NCBI RefSeq assembly: GCF_000189635.1
Contig: NW_002476454.1
Coordinates: forward strand, 620,001 to 684,000
Origin: Tetrahymena thermophila SB210
Taxonomy: Eukaryota > Ciliophora > Oligohymenophorea > Hymenostomatida > Tetrahymenidae
Direction of reading: 5' to 3'
DNA length: 64,000 bases
Shown: in pieces, positions 15,902-27,491 of the stretch
How the letters are laid out: the number at the start of each line of letters is the position of its first letter
How positions within the stretch are numbered: the first letter of the stretch is position 1
Notes under the pieces: model-generated
What the model was told of the DNA's origin: nothing
What the model saw: the letters and a program-made list of their open reading frames with translations, nothing else
Database searches by the model: none
Program-made: the position numbers and the translations under genes

Positions 15902-17470
15902 ATGGAAAGAAGAAATAATGACCTTTTGATGAATTAGTAATCTTAGCAATTTAGCTCGCTTGGAGATAAAATTTCTACAAATTAAAGTTCCCCTTTAAAT
16001 AAAACTACAATTATGAAAAATTATAGTCTAGATCACTACTAAAAGCCTTAATTAATAGGAAATTATAATGTTTAAAAACGATCAAAAAGCTCATATGTAG
16101 ATTAACTTGAAAATAACAATAGTTTATCTAAAAATTAATCATCGATTGAATAAGATTAACTTGAATTATGTAAAAAGAAATGCAAAATTAATCCTGAAGA
16201 CACTTTTAGCTAAGTTATAAAGAAAAATAAAGACAGGAATGATATTCTGAATTATTATTTGAGAGACCTTAGGAAAAAATCGGAGTAACGTACGTATTAT
16301 TTAAATATAATACTTATAGCATTATATTAATTTTAAATTACCAAACATTAAACCATTTTAAAAATTTTATTTGTTTAAATAAAGATGATTATGGAAAAGA
16401 TTATATTTAGAAAAAAGATTCAATAAAGTAAATATCTTTAAGTTAACCCATGGGTCATTTAATAAATAAACTTTTTATTAAAGAAAAACTTAGCTTTTTT
16501 CGAAGCCTGCCTTTCAAGAAATTGAATTAGAGAAAATGATTGAGTATGAAAATGAAATCGATTTTAGAAAACAAACCTAATAAACAAAATTTAAGTGAGA
16601 AAATAATTTCTTTTAATTGAAATGAGATCTTACTTATTTAATTTTAAATAGTGAATTTTAGGATAGGTTTTAGAATGTGAAAATAGAGAAAAAAATGAGT
16701 AATGTTTTGTAATCCTTTTACCTTGCAAAAAAAAATAAAGAAACAATGAATAAAGATAGCTCAATTAACAAAAGTATTCAAGAAATGTAATAGAATAGGT
16801 CAAGACTGAATTCTTTAGAAAATAATGTATCTAAAAAATCTGTAAATAATAGTAATTATTAGTGCTACTTTAATGCTTAACCTCATTAGGCTGAGTAAAT
16901 AAAAAATGTGGCTAAAGAATCTATCAAACAATTATAGGAATATTTTAAAAAGTTTTCAAATAGTAAATTTTAGATTATCTTTTTTGATTTTGAAAATATT
17001 TTTAAATTTAGATTTAGAGAGTAGAGGAGTGTTAAATGATTAAATTAATAAATTAAGAGTAGAATCTCTCTACTATGCGAGAAAAAATAAAATTTAAAGA
17101 AGTTTAGAAGAAAAATATGGTTAAATTACAGATAGTATTTTTAGTGGTGAGTATCAATTTAGACCAAAGTATTTTATTAAAAAAGATTTAAAACTTACTT
17201 TCTTTTTGATTAAAAAAGTATTATCATAACGTTAATTTAAAATAATACTTAAATTTAATATTTTAAAAAAATAAAACTTTTATTTTAAAATAACTCAGGA
17301 AATACAACTCCAAAAAAGAATTCTCTCAACACTTGATTGATGTAATAACTAAGCCAAATTATCAAATGGGTTTCAATAACAACAGTAGCAATAATAATAT
17401 TAATTAACATACATAAAATGAAACACATTCAAAAAACTTTCTTCCTTCTACGAGTATTAAAAAAAGTTGA
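15902..17470 (+). CDS. Hypothetical hydrophilic protein, 387 aa
   Basis: Six exons: 15902-16289, 16385-16427, 16484-16594, 16652-16962, 17012-17150 and 17299-17470. All introns are GT...AG, 49-148 bases, and each was needed to avoid a TGA or restore coding composition. The protein is Ser/Asn/Gln/Lys-rich with no membrane segment. Predicted helical parts are residues about 100-135 (DTFSQVIKKNKDRNDILNYY) and about 290-345 (LNDQINKLRVESLYYARKNK). A short Asn-rich tail precedes the stop. No recognisable domain. It sits 224 bases after the small hypothetical gene and 480 before the next, all on the plus strand. Confidence 0.75.
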
Positions 17471-17950
17471 AAAAATAATATTATATTCAAAATAATTGTT
17501 TTATTTATCATTTTTTTTGTCTGTCGGTGTTGGTTAATATTAAATAAAAATTTTAAAAAGCTTTTTATGAAGAAGTATTAGAAGCTTTTTGTAGAAAACT
17601 AAGTTAATTTTTTCAACAATAAATATTTTTTTATTTATTAAAAAATAGCTAACTAGAAATCAAGCTAACTTTTTAATTTATTGATTTTATTTTATTTATT
17701 TATTTATTTATTGATTAAGAAGATAATTACTTTTATTTTATTTCTACTTTTATATTTCAGGTATGTTAAAACTTTTCAAGTCTATTAATATATTTAATTA
17801 TAAAATTTATTTATGTAATGGGTTTTTTTGCATAAATTAATTATATATGTGTTGATGATTAAATACCCTCATTAATCAAATTATATATTTTTATAAAATT
17901 ATAAAAATTAACATCAAATAAAATTACTAGTACATCAAAATTTATTGTAA
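17471..17950. other. Intergenic
   Basis: 480 AT-rich bases with a (TTTA)n tract around 17690-17715. No gene seen. Confidence 0.55.
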
Positions 17951-19243
17951 ATGAATAAAGAAAATATCGAGACTACAAAATCAGTTTAAAATATGAAGTA
18001 AGATAAAAAATTTAAGTCATTGTCACCATACAGCATTTAGGCCATGCCTCATAAATCTATTGATTTAAACGGCTCCAAAAAAACAAGCACTGTAAATTCT
18101 CCTTCTAATTGCTAGCCATAATAACAGCAAAATAATCCTAGCGGAATTTTAAAATCTTCCAATTTTACACAAGCTTTAAATTCGCTTTCTCAGTCTTCAC
18201 CAAAAGCAAATATGGCTGGAACTTTGTAGAGATAGTTTTAGGAATAGAAAATAAAAGAATAATAAAATGCAAACTATGATCCAAAGAGCTAAGAGAATAA
18301 TTAAGCATCTAAAAATAAAAAAGGAGAATTCTCAAATATTTTCTCTAGCCAGGGAGCTACTTTAGATACAGGATGCGGATAAAATAATAGTTTATATAAC
18401 TCATAGACACAATTAAACAGAACTGGATTAAAATAAAGCTCCCTACATGTTTCTGAAGGTGAAGTAACTCCTTATAAGCAAAATCAACTTTAAAAGTAGA
18501 ACTCTTCAGCAACTATAGATGAACATGGTGGATCTCGTCGCTTTTCAGTTTTTTCAAAATCCAGTTTTTGTACTTCCTCTAGCTTTTTATTTGGAACTCG
18601 CATTTTTAACAAAACATAAAAAAGTGTTCCAAGAGTTAATATGAGCACCATTTTTAAAAACAAAGCTGCATTATATCTCGATGAGGCTCTTATTAATACT
18701 GTAGATGACCTGCTAGATAAAGGGTATGAAATAGTGTCAGCTAAAAAACAAGAAAGGGACATTTTAAAAGACTAAGAAAAAGCTATGCTAGAGGAATGTG
18801 GAAACCTTGAAAAGGAAATAACTCCTCTGATATAGAGATAAATTTAGTGCAGCGAGCAGATTAACCATTAGGTAGGAGTATAAAAATAATATGAGAAAGA
18901 AATTGATTCTCTACAAGACGAGTTGGAGGAATTATCAAAATAAATTTAAAATAGACAAACTGAAATATCTAATACTTATGATGAATTTACTAATATCATC
19001 AAAAACATGGAAATCGAAAACAATAAGATAAAAAGTGATATTAATATAAATAAGGCTTGTCACAGATAAGAGGCTAATAACCAGCTATTAGCCAAGAAAT
19101 AGAAAGAAAGTATTTAAGAAGGACTATCTTAGCAACTTATCTAACTAAAGGCTGATTTTGAATCTAAAAAAATGGTCTAGGCAGATAGATTGAGAAAAAT
19201 GGAAAACAAGTAAAAAATGTATATTGGAATATTAAAACACTGA
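17951..19243 (+). CDS. Coiled-coil protein with disordered N-terminus, 430 aa
   Basis: Single exon, ATG at 17951 and TGA at 19241-19243. Residues 1-200 are low complexity, rich in Ser, Asn, Gln and Lys, with several SP/TP sites (SPYS, NSPSN, SSPKA, VTPYK) that suit phosphorylation by proline-directed kinases. Residues about 185-220 are basic and Ser/Phe-rich (RRFSVFSKSS). From about residue 225 a continuous charged helix runs to the end (LDEALINTVDDLLDKGYEIV, ERDILKDQEKAMLEECGNLE, EKEIDSLQDELEELSKQIQN), a long coiled coil. The layout resembles cytoskeletal or kinetochore components but no family is recognised. Confidence 0.8.
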
Positions 19244-20721
19244 AAAAAAAATATATTAATATATAAACTAACTTATAATAAATAAAATTCAGCTAATATT
19301 TAGTTAATCACCTTCAAAATAATTTATAAATAAAAATATATATTAAAAAATTGTAAACGAAATGTAGATTATTGTTATTTATTTTTCACTTAATAAAAGT
19401 TACTCAAAATATAATTTTCCTTTTAGCATATATGGTTTATTTTTTCAATTATTAGCTTAGTTAAAACAAGTGCATTCATTTTTGTGAATAATTTTATTGT
19501 TTTTTAGTTTTACAAATGAAAATTTATTTATAATTTAAAAAAAATAGAGATATTTTATAATTTTTCAAATCAGGAAAAAGTTAAATTTTAATATTAAACC
19601 CTATTAATGAATATTCTAATGAAATAAATACAATTAAACAGGTTTTTTTGAAAATATTTATTTATTAAACAATTTATTTAACAAAAATTCTTAGTTATTT
19701 TTTAAAACCTAATTTCAAAATTATAAATTATAAATTATTTTTTTTGTTTTTAAGTTTTTGAAAAGCAAATACCAAATAATTTTAAAGATCATATATCTTA
19801 TTTGAGGAATATATATACATAAATTGTAAAATGAAACGAGCAAAGTGTTTTATCAGTTTGGAATTCATTCTCGAAGTTTCAAAGAAATATCTGAATTGAT
19901 TCTGATGACATAAAAATTGAAAATACTTAAAAACTTAACTCAAAGAATATATCAGATGAAATTTCTTTCATTCTCTTTAAGTATACAGGAAAGAGCGTCA
20001 TTTTTAGATGAATAATATCCAATTAAAAGAATATAGATGCGATATAATTATCGAAAACCAATTAATTAAAATTTAATAAAATATCAAACGATTAAAAACA
20101 AATGACAAATAAATTTAACAATTTTCTAATTTTAACATTTTGTCAATCAATTTACTTAATTTTTAGGATATTATTTTATTTTAATGAATAATTCACATAT
20201 TTTTTATTTTTCAATAGAATTTCTCTGTCATTAAAATATTTTATCTGAATTATTTTTGTGTAATTGTTGATATAAAACAAAGTTTAATTATTTCTAAAGA
20301 TTCTAATTTACTTAATTTTATATAAGCCAATTTAAAAATTGATTTAATCGTACTTAAATATATTCGATTTTTATCAGCACAAATCAATTTATTCCAAATT
20401 TCTATCATTTTTCTTAACTCAATTTTAATATGACCTCACTCAAAAGTAAATAGATGTTTGGTAATACAGCTAAATTAACTAAGTTTCACCTTTTGGTATT
20501 AGTAAATTGATTCAAAAATGTTAGTAGCGGTATATATACTCCTAATTTTAAATATTAATAGTTATCAAAAACAAAATAATTGTTTAAACAAAAAAATAAA
20601 AAAAAAAGATTAACTTTAAAATATAAAATCTTCTTTAATTAAGCAAATAAATAGAAGATCAATATTAAAATAGGTCTAATACTAGCTACTTAAATAATTT
20701 TTCTATTAGAATAAGCCAAAA
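19244..20721. other. Long intergenic region holding a probable gene relic
   Basis: Almost 1.5 kb between two plus-strand genes. Mostly AT-rich filler. The middle part, 19754-20110, is less AT-rich and reads like protein in one frame with TGA interruptions; it is listed as a possible pseudogene. Confidence 0.55.
19754..20110 (+). pseudogene. Possible decayed gene with three in-frame TGA
   Basis: One frame from 19754 reads coding-like for about 118 codons but is cut by TGA at 19832, 19892 and 20009. Segments between them have varied, charged composition (KQIPNNFKDHISYLRNIYTQ; IDSDDIKIENTQKLN; SDEISFILFKYTGKS) unlike the Phe/Ile/Lys/Asn translations of nearby spacer. No family recognised. Alternatives are an unusual set of very short introns, TGA read as selenocysteine (unlikely three times), or chance. 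Confidence 0.35.
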
Positions 20722-22032
20722 ATGTAAACATACAAAAAAGCCCCTCTTATACCTTATTCAGCCATCTACCTAGACATCAACTGGAACTACATGTTCTAAG
20801 CCTTGACATAATTGGTTACTCCCGCTGATAGACCTTTGTTAGAAATGCTTTTGTAGAACCTATTCTTAAAAAGTAATCCTCCCAAAGGTATGGAAGAAAA
20901 AATGTTACTTTGTGCTTCCGTACGTACAGCTTTTGATTTAGTCCTATAAGTTCTCAATCTCCCCTTGGGATCTGAAGTATTAATGACAGCAATTAACATT
21001 CCTGATATGGTTAAGGTCATTCGTAACCATGGATTAGTTCCCGTTCCAGTAGATATAGCAGATGATACTTTAGGACCATCATTAGAAGATTTCAAAAAAG
21101 CTTTCACAGAGAGAACTAAAGTTGTAATGGTTAGTTTCTTATATGGAGCCAAGTTTGATGCAGATGAATTATATGATTACGCTCATTCTCGTGGATGCTT
21201 CATATTTGAAGACTAAGCAGAATCATTTGCAGATATTAACGATAACGGAAGCGACAAAGCTGACTGCAGTCTATTTTCATTTGGTTCTATTAAGCCCTTT
21301 ACTGCTTACGGAGGTGGCATAGCTGTACTACGTAATCAAGAAGTTATGTATCGTAAATGTAAAGATATACTAGCAACCTATCCTTTCATGCCAAACTCAT
21401 TCTTTTTAAAAAAAATCTTAAAAAATATTCCTGTTTATTTAGGTTTAAATATTCCATTCTTTAATTCTATTTTCCGTCCAGTCCTTAGCGGTCTAGGAAT
21501 AGATTACAAGAGTAAATTCGTTTCAATGGTTCGTGGATTCTAACCAAAAGAGAATTTCCTTGATACATTCCGTCTTTAAATGCCTACTGCAATGATGGCT
21601 CTTCTCTACTTCCGTCTTCGTGATTATGATGCTGTTACTTACTAAATGCAAATCCGTAAGCTTAGAAATGCATAAACTGATTTCACTTCAAATGGAGTTT
21701 CTGTCCCTGGTCGTGCTTGCAAAAATCGTACTTTTTGGCTCTATCCTATTATCACTGAAAATCCTAAGTTAGTTTTTGAAATTTTGAATGCAAGAGGAGT
21801 AGATGCCTACTTAGGTGCAACACAACTTGACTTAGTAGAAAGTCCTATTGGTAGTTAATACAAGTATCCTTCTAAAACTAAAGATTTCTTCTAAAAGATT
21901 ATTTATCTTCCTCTTCACAGAAATGTGCCTCCTGTTGAAGTAAATAAGATTGTTCAAGAAACTATTTAGGTATGTAAACTTGTAAATGACATTGAAAAAG
22001 ACAAAAAGAACAAAGCTCGTCCATCCCTTTGA
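20722..22032 (+). CDS. DegT/DnrJ/EryC1-type PLP aminotransferase, 436 aa
   Basis: Single exon, ATG 20722, TGA 22030-22032. Fold-type I pyridoxal-phosphate enzyme of the DegT/AHBA family, members of which transaminate nucleotide sugars or related ketones. Visible features: GSEVLMTAINIPDMVKVIRN (start of the large domain), PVPVDIADDTLGPSLEDF, VVMVSFLYGAKFDADELYDY, then FIFEDQAESF, which is the family ED.A...  turn that holds the cofactor ring, and FSFGSIKPFTAYGGGIAVL with the probable Schiff-base lysine at about residue 191. The C-terminal part is aminotransferase-like and ends KNKARPSL. Residues 235-255 are hydrophobic (FLKKILKNIPVYLGLNIPFF), more than usual for soluble members. Substrate unknown. 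No sugar-pathway genes lie nearby. Confidence 0.92.
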
Positions 22033-22950
22033 AAAAAATAAATGCAAAACTAACTAATATTTATTTTCCAAGCCCAAAGCCATAAACATAGTAATGAAAA
22101 TAAAAAAAATTAAAAATTGATAGATAGATAATATGGCTCTCTTAAGTTTTATTTAAACACTATATTCCATTTTTATTTTTTGAAAATTGGTTTATTTCCT
22201 TACATTTTTATTGATCTGTTTATGTATTACTAAATTCTTCTTAGAAATACATTAAAAAAAATGAAATTAAAATTATTAATTTATTTGTATTTATTTACAT
22301 TTTCAATATGTAATATAAGTTTCTTAATCATTCGATTTATTTCTCACTTAAAAAAATTAAGTATTTCTTTATTACTCAACATAGCAACCAATAAAAATTA
22401 TAAAAGGCAATTAATTTTTTTATTTTAGATACAACTAATTTATTTACACACATTATCACTTATTTTTAAAATTTAGGGATATTGTTGTAATCTGAAATTG
22501 TAAGAAACAATGTTACCCAATTTTTTCTAAGTGATAAGAAAATATAAAATCAAAATATCATTACCATTAATTTTTAAATAATATAATATTATGGAAACAT
22601 CTTTCGCAAGTTTATATTTTTAAATTTTAAAATAGGTTTTTTGATAATTCTAATAAAAAAATATATATAAATTTAATATTGCACTTAATTACATCTCATT
22701 TTTATTTTTTATCACATTTATTTATTATTTATCTTGCAAATTTATAAATTTAATTACTAGTTTTTTATAATTTATTTACAATTACAAGACTTGAAAAATA
22801 AAAAATATTAATTTAGTTTAGATCTAAAGTTAAAACTTTAGAATTTTAGAAAAATTTAATTTGATAGAGAAAATTACTTAATTTTATTTATTTGAATAAA
22901 TAATTAATTAATAAATAAATAATAAAATAATATTAGTTATATTAATTAGA
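22033..22950. other. Intergenic, convergent ends
   Basis: About 920 AT-rich bases between the aminotransferase stop and the stop of the first of the two large minus-strand genes. No gene seen. Confidence 0.55.
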
Positions 22951-25900
22951 TCATATTTATGATGTTTGTATAAAAAATAGTTAGTTTTTTTTCTTTACCC
23001 ATCTTACACTAAACAATGACTAAATTTAATTTATGATAGTATCTATTTCAGATTAACTTAATCCAAATCTGTTTTCATTCAGTATAGCTTTCAAACCAAT
23101 TAACCAATACTCTACTGCATTTTTTGTTATTGGGAAGTAATTAATAGCTATAGGAACATCATAAAATGAGAAAACATCCGATTTTCTGTAGAAATAAAAC
23201 TTCAAGATAGAGTCCATTATATCTAATCTACTGTTTTCTCCTTCTGTCATTTCAATATTTTTTAAATATTTTTTAAAATTAGTCACAGCCCAAAATCTTA
23301 ACTCCTTAATTAAAGTACTTCCTTTATTAACAACTGATAAAAATGATTTGTTAATACTTTCTTTAATAAACTAAAATTTTAATTTGATATGCTTTTCTGT
23401 GTTATAAATTGAAGATAAATCCATAAAATCATTGACAGATTCTATAACTAATTCTTCTATTTCATTTACAAAACTTAATAATCTTAACTACCAATCTTCT
23501 TCTTCGTTTTTATCTTTAACTTACTCAAATTCTTCTAATAATTAGTCTGTAATTTATTACTATGCTTAGCATGGTTAAAAAAATATTTCAAATTTTAGCT
23601 TTTCAATATATTCTTATATTGTTGTTCTTCCAAATATCATAGAAAAAGTAAATTAAGCAAAATCTACAATGGCTTGTCTCTCTTTATTTTTAAATTTCTT
23701 AAAAACTTATCTAGAATTTCTAATTTTAATCATCAGGGCTTCGTGTATATTTTAATTTTACAAAAGATTAAGTTATGTATGATCTTAGAGAATGAATGCT
23801 CTTAGTTTTTCAAATTTCTCTATGATATTCATTTTATGATCTTTTCTTAAGAGTTATTCAGACTTTAGAACATGATATATTGTTTATTTTATTAGGAAAA
23901 ATTCAACCTATGTTATACTAAGCTACTAATTAGCATAGATAATAGCTTCTTTTATACCTTCAATATCATCCTTCAAAAATGAACAAAAAACTTCACCTGC
24001 CTTAATAGGATCTATCTCACTTAAAATTTTTGCAAATTGCACACCAAATGAAATGTCAAACTTTAAGTGATTTATGATTTTATTTATTAATTTTTGGGCT
24101 TAATTCTAACCTCCTTTATTAATAAAAATTTTTTTATTTATTAAATATAAATTAATTTTAAACTTACCAATATGCTCAAATAAATTCTTAGGTAAAATCA
24201 ACCTCTAGCTATGAAAGTAAAATGAGCTCATAAATATAGATATTTTCTCTTTACTTAAATTGTATTGTTAATTTAAGAAATTGTTCATTATATCGTTTAT
24301 TTTTTAGAGATACTATTCTTCTATTTTGAAAATTGCGAAGTCTTTCTAACAATTATCAAAATTCTCAATACAAAACTTCCAAAAATGGCTTAAGAAATAA
24401 AGAAACTAATCAACATTAATTAGTAGTTTTTATTCAATCATTGTTTAAAACTGTTAATCAAGCTTTATTTACTCGTTGAGTAATTTTTTCATATCTACAA
24501 AATAATTATTAATCTCCTTACAATTCATATTATTTTATGGCTGTTAATCGAAATTCATAGAACCATATTTGCTTAAAGAAGGAGTTGCTAAAATTATTGA
24601 AGGCGTTTTTTATAATCCTAGCTATTTTATTGACTCATTACCTTAATCTTCTTCCTATTCCACTTTTAAAATTAGTATAAAATAAATTTCAAAAAAGAAT
24701 GAAAAAAAAAAAATTACATATATTTAAATTTGTAAATGTAGATATTTATGAAAAAAGCTAAGAAGTATGCTAGTTGTGCTTCTTCATAATCTTATTATTA
24801 TTATTATTGTTGTTACTGAGTGAAATACTAAAACTCTAAGAGGGAGTTTAGTTTATTTAAATCAAAGGAGAAGAGTTTATTACATTATTTTAAATTAAGG
24901 TGCTCATATTTTAATTTTAAAGATTAATTTATGATTATTAAGAATTAAAATTTTAATTGTAGTAAGAGTTGTTGTATTCGTATTCTAGCTACTCCATTAA
25001 GCTTGAACCTCTTCTATTCTGTTTTTTCGCCTCTCTATTCTATCCTTAGTATCTCCTTTGACTATTAAAATTAACATTTTAATTTTCTTTTTTTTTGGTA
25101 TATTTTTGAGAAATTTTATTTAAGTCTTAGGAAGCTAGTGGAGAAGTAGGTATTACAACATCTTATGGAGGAGAGTTATGTAATTATTTATTTTCAATAA
25201 AATTATTTTAGGAGGGTTCGAATTTTTTATGCTGCTTAGAAGAAAAAAATATTTTAGTTTTTTTTAATTAATCTTAATTATCTTTATTGATATTGTTAAA
25301 ATTGCTGGCTGTCTTTAATTGACACTTTAAAAGTTCGTTGTAATTTTTAGAATTTAAGTGGAAAAAGTTGTTGTTCCATTCTTCGTGGTGTATATTATTG
25401 TTTTTATTGATTATCTCTAATGGTAAACATTCTTTTGACTTTATTTATACATTCTAATTTTACTCTTAGTTACTTTAATTGTTACTAAGTTTAGTTTAAC
25501 AAACTTCACTTTTTATCATAATTTCTTAATTATTTTTATTCAATCTAGAGTTATCTTGTGATATCATCTTAAAAGAATCAAAGTTGTATTTGTTTTATTC
25601 CCTTTTTAAACTTAAGTTTTTTAAATTAGGGCATATATTTCTTTCACTATTTACTTAAAACTTAAGTGATTAATTCTTAATTCCATTTTAGTTCTATATC
25701 CTCTCTTAAGATTTAGCATTAAATGCCTAAGGATAAATATTTTGTTAGTTTAGGGGAAAAAGAAAAGTTTTGTTTTATAACGAATAGTTTTGCTCTAAGA
25801 GTTGATTTGAAATTTGCTTATTGGTTGTGTTAGATGTAATTTTTTAAGAGAACTAGGCTGTAGAGGTATCATCATTAGACATATCATTATTTTATTAACC

Positions 25901-26806
25901 AATTTAGAATGAATGTCTCGATTATACCTTTAATTATTCGCATTGCTAGTATTAAATTAAAGGTCCTTCACTTTTCCTACTAACTTTTTACCTATTTCTA
26001 ATAGTTTAGTATCCATGAATATCACTTTAATAATTATTTAACTAACTTAAACACTAAACTTCCATAACATTATTTCGCTTTCTGCCTAATCTGCTATTTA
26101 GAGATAAAGAAGTATTTAAAACGTTTTTTGTGCTTTCTGAAGCCTACTATAATTAACCTTCATAATGATTTTATTCTTAGTTAAGAGCATCTGTTTATAA
26201 TCCCACCTTAGCTTATTATGCTTTTATAGAAGATCCTTTATGGACTTCCTCTTAAAAAAGAGCATCCTCTGTGAATTAGCGATTTTAAGTAGCATGCTTA
26301 TCATCTTAAAAAATATTTTTTTCTTGATGTCTAAATATTCGTAAAGTTTAATTTCTAGCTTAAGTCGTTTAAGGATAACTTATCAAGTTGAATATATTTT
26401 CTTTATCAACTTTTAAAGTGGTATCTAATACTCTTCTTTTAAGTGTGTCTAAACTTTTTATACTTTAGTTTTTATCTTAAGCAGATTTCTGGGCTTACTA
26501 ATCCAATCCAGCTTTTTAATCATTTTAAAGTCTACTAATTCTACCATCTAAAGTTTAATTATTCATGCTTAAATAAAATTATAAACCTCTGTTTGAATTA
26601 TTTGATTTTAATTGTATTGCTTAGTTTTGAGTTTGTTAATATTGTTAAACAGCCTTAGCTTTAATATTCAAAGGACTTGTATCCTTGTATCTCATTGTCT
26701 AAAAATCAATTTATTTTTCAGTAGAAAGAGCTGCGCAGCTTCGTGCATATTGAGAGAAATCTCCTGTTATGAATTAAGCCACATTAGAATTATTTTTATT
26801 TCTCAT
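22951..26806 (-). CDS. Large helical protein, member A of a tandem pair, 1248 aa
   Basis: Three exons: 26806-24718, 24662-24168 and 24113-22951; both introns are phase 1 and 54-55 bases. ATG is 26806-26804 and TGA 22953-22951. An internal ATG at 24787 looks like a start, but the frame is open and coding-like for 673 codons before it. Residues 1-690 are Gln/Asn/Ser-rich and low complexity, with an (Asn)n run just before the first intron. The rest, about 560 residues, is rich in Phe, Leu, Ile and Lys and predicted all-helical, without membrane segments. The C-terminal block (ILKFYFYRKSDVF, ...YWLIGLKAIL...GLSQSE) is shared with the upstream neighbour. I recognise no known family; a scaffold or tethering role is only a guess. 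Confidence 0.85.
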
Positions 26807-27491
26807 TTCGATATGATCGTTATAAAATAGATCTATCTGTTTAGCTTTAATTATTTTATATTTAATAATTTAGTTTGTTTAGTGGATAGAAAATACTGGT
26901 TTTGTATTTTTCATGCAAAATATTTAAATTTCTGATAATTAAAAACACCATTCTTAATTAATTTAATATGAAAAATGCATTTTCAAACAATTTATTTAAA
27001 TACATGCGCAACACACAGAATTTATTTTAATGTGTTTTTTGCTTTTTCAATATACAAAATTTTTAAAAGATACATCCATCTATCCATCATTTATTTGTTT
27101 GGAAACAAACAAACAAACATTCATTTTCTATAACGAATATATATTTTTAATTATCTAATGTTTGTTAAGTAAATTAACAATTTCCAAAATTTTATTCTTC
27201 AATAAACAAATATGGAAGGATACTTTGAAGATACATTAAATAATATTATAATAGCACTTTATTTTTAGTATATTAGAGCAGCTAAAAAATTAAAGATTTT
27301 GTTTAAATTTTTTCTAATAAATAAATTAATTACAAAATGATTTCACAAACATGAAAGCTGTACATTACATTATTATTTGAGTATAAATTATAAAATGAAT
27401 AACAATTATTTTATTATTTTTAATTTTGTTTAAACTATAAAATAATAGTTAATAATAATAAAATAAAATTAAATGATTTTATTTTATTTTA
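26807..27491. other. Intergenic between the tandem pair
   Basis: About 685 bases between the stop of member B and the start of member A. AT-rich, with an (AAAC)n tract near 27103-27118. Promoter of member A must lie here. No further gene seen. Confidence 0.55.

Noticed and set aside
20796-21152. Minus-strand 118-codon ORF
   Set aside because: Antisense of the DegT-type aminotransferase, whose frame carries the PLP-binding motifs.
24718-24787. ATG at 24787 as start of a 575-residue protein
   Set aside because: The same frame is open and coding-like for 673 more codons upstream to the ATG at 26806, so this is an internal Met.
26612-26830. Plus-strand 72-codon ORF
   Set aside because: Antisense to the first codons of tandem member A; hydrophobic composition comes from the complement of Gln/Asn codons.
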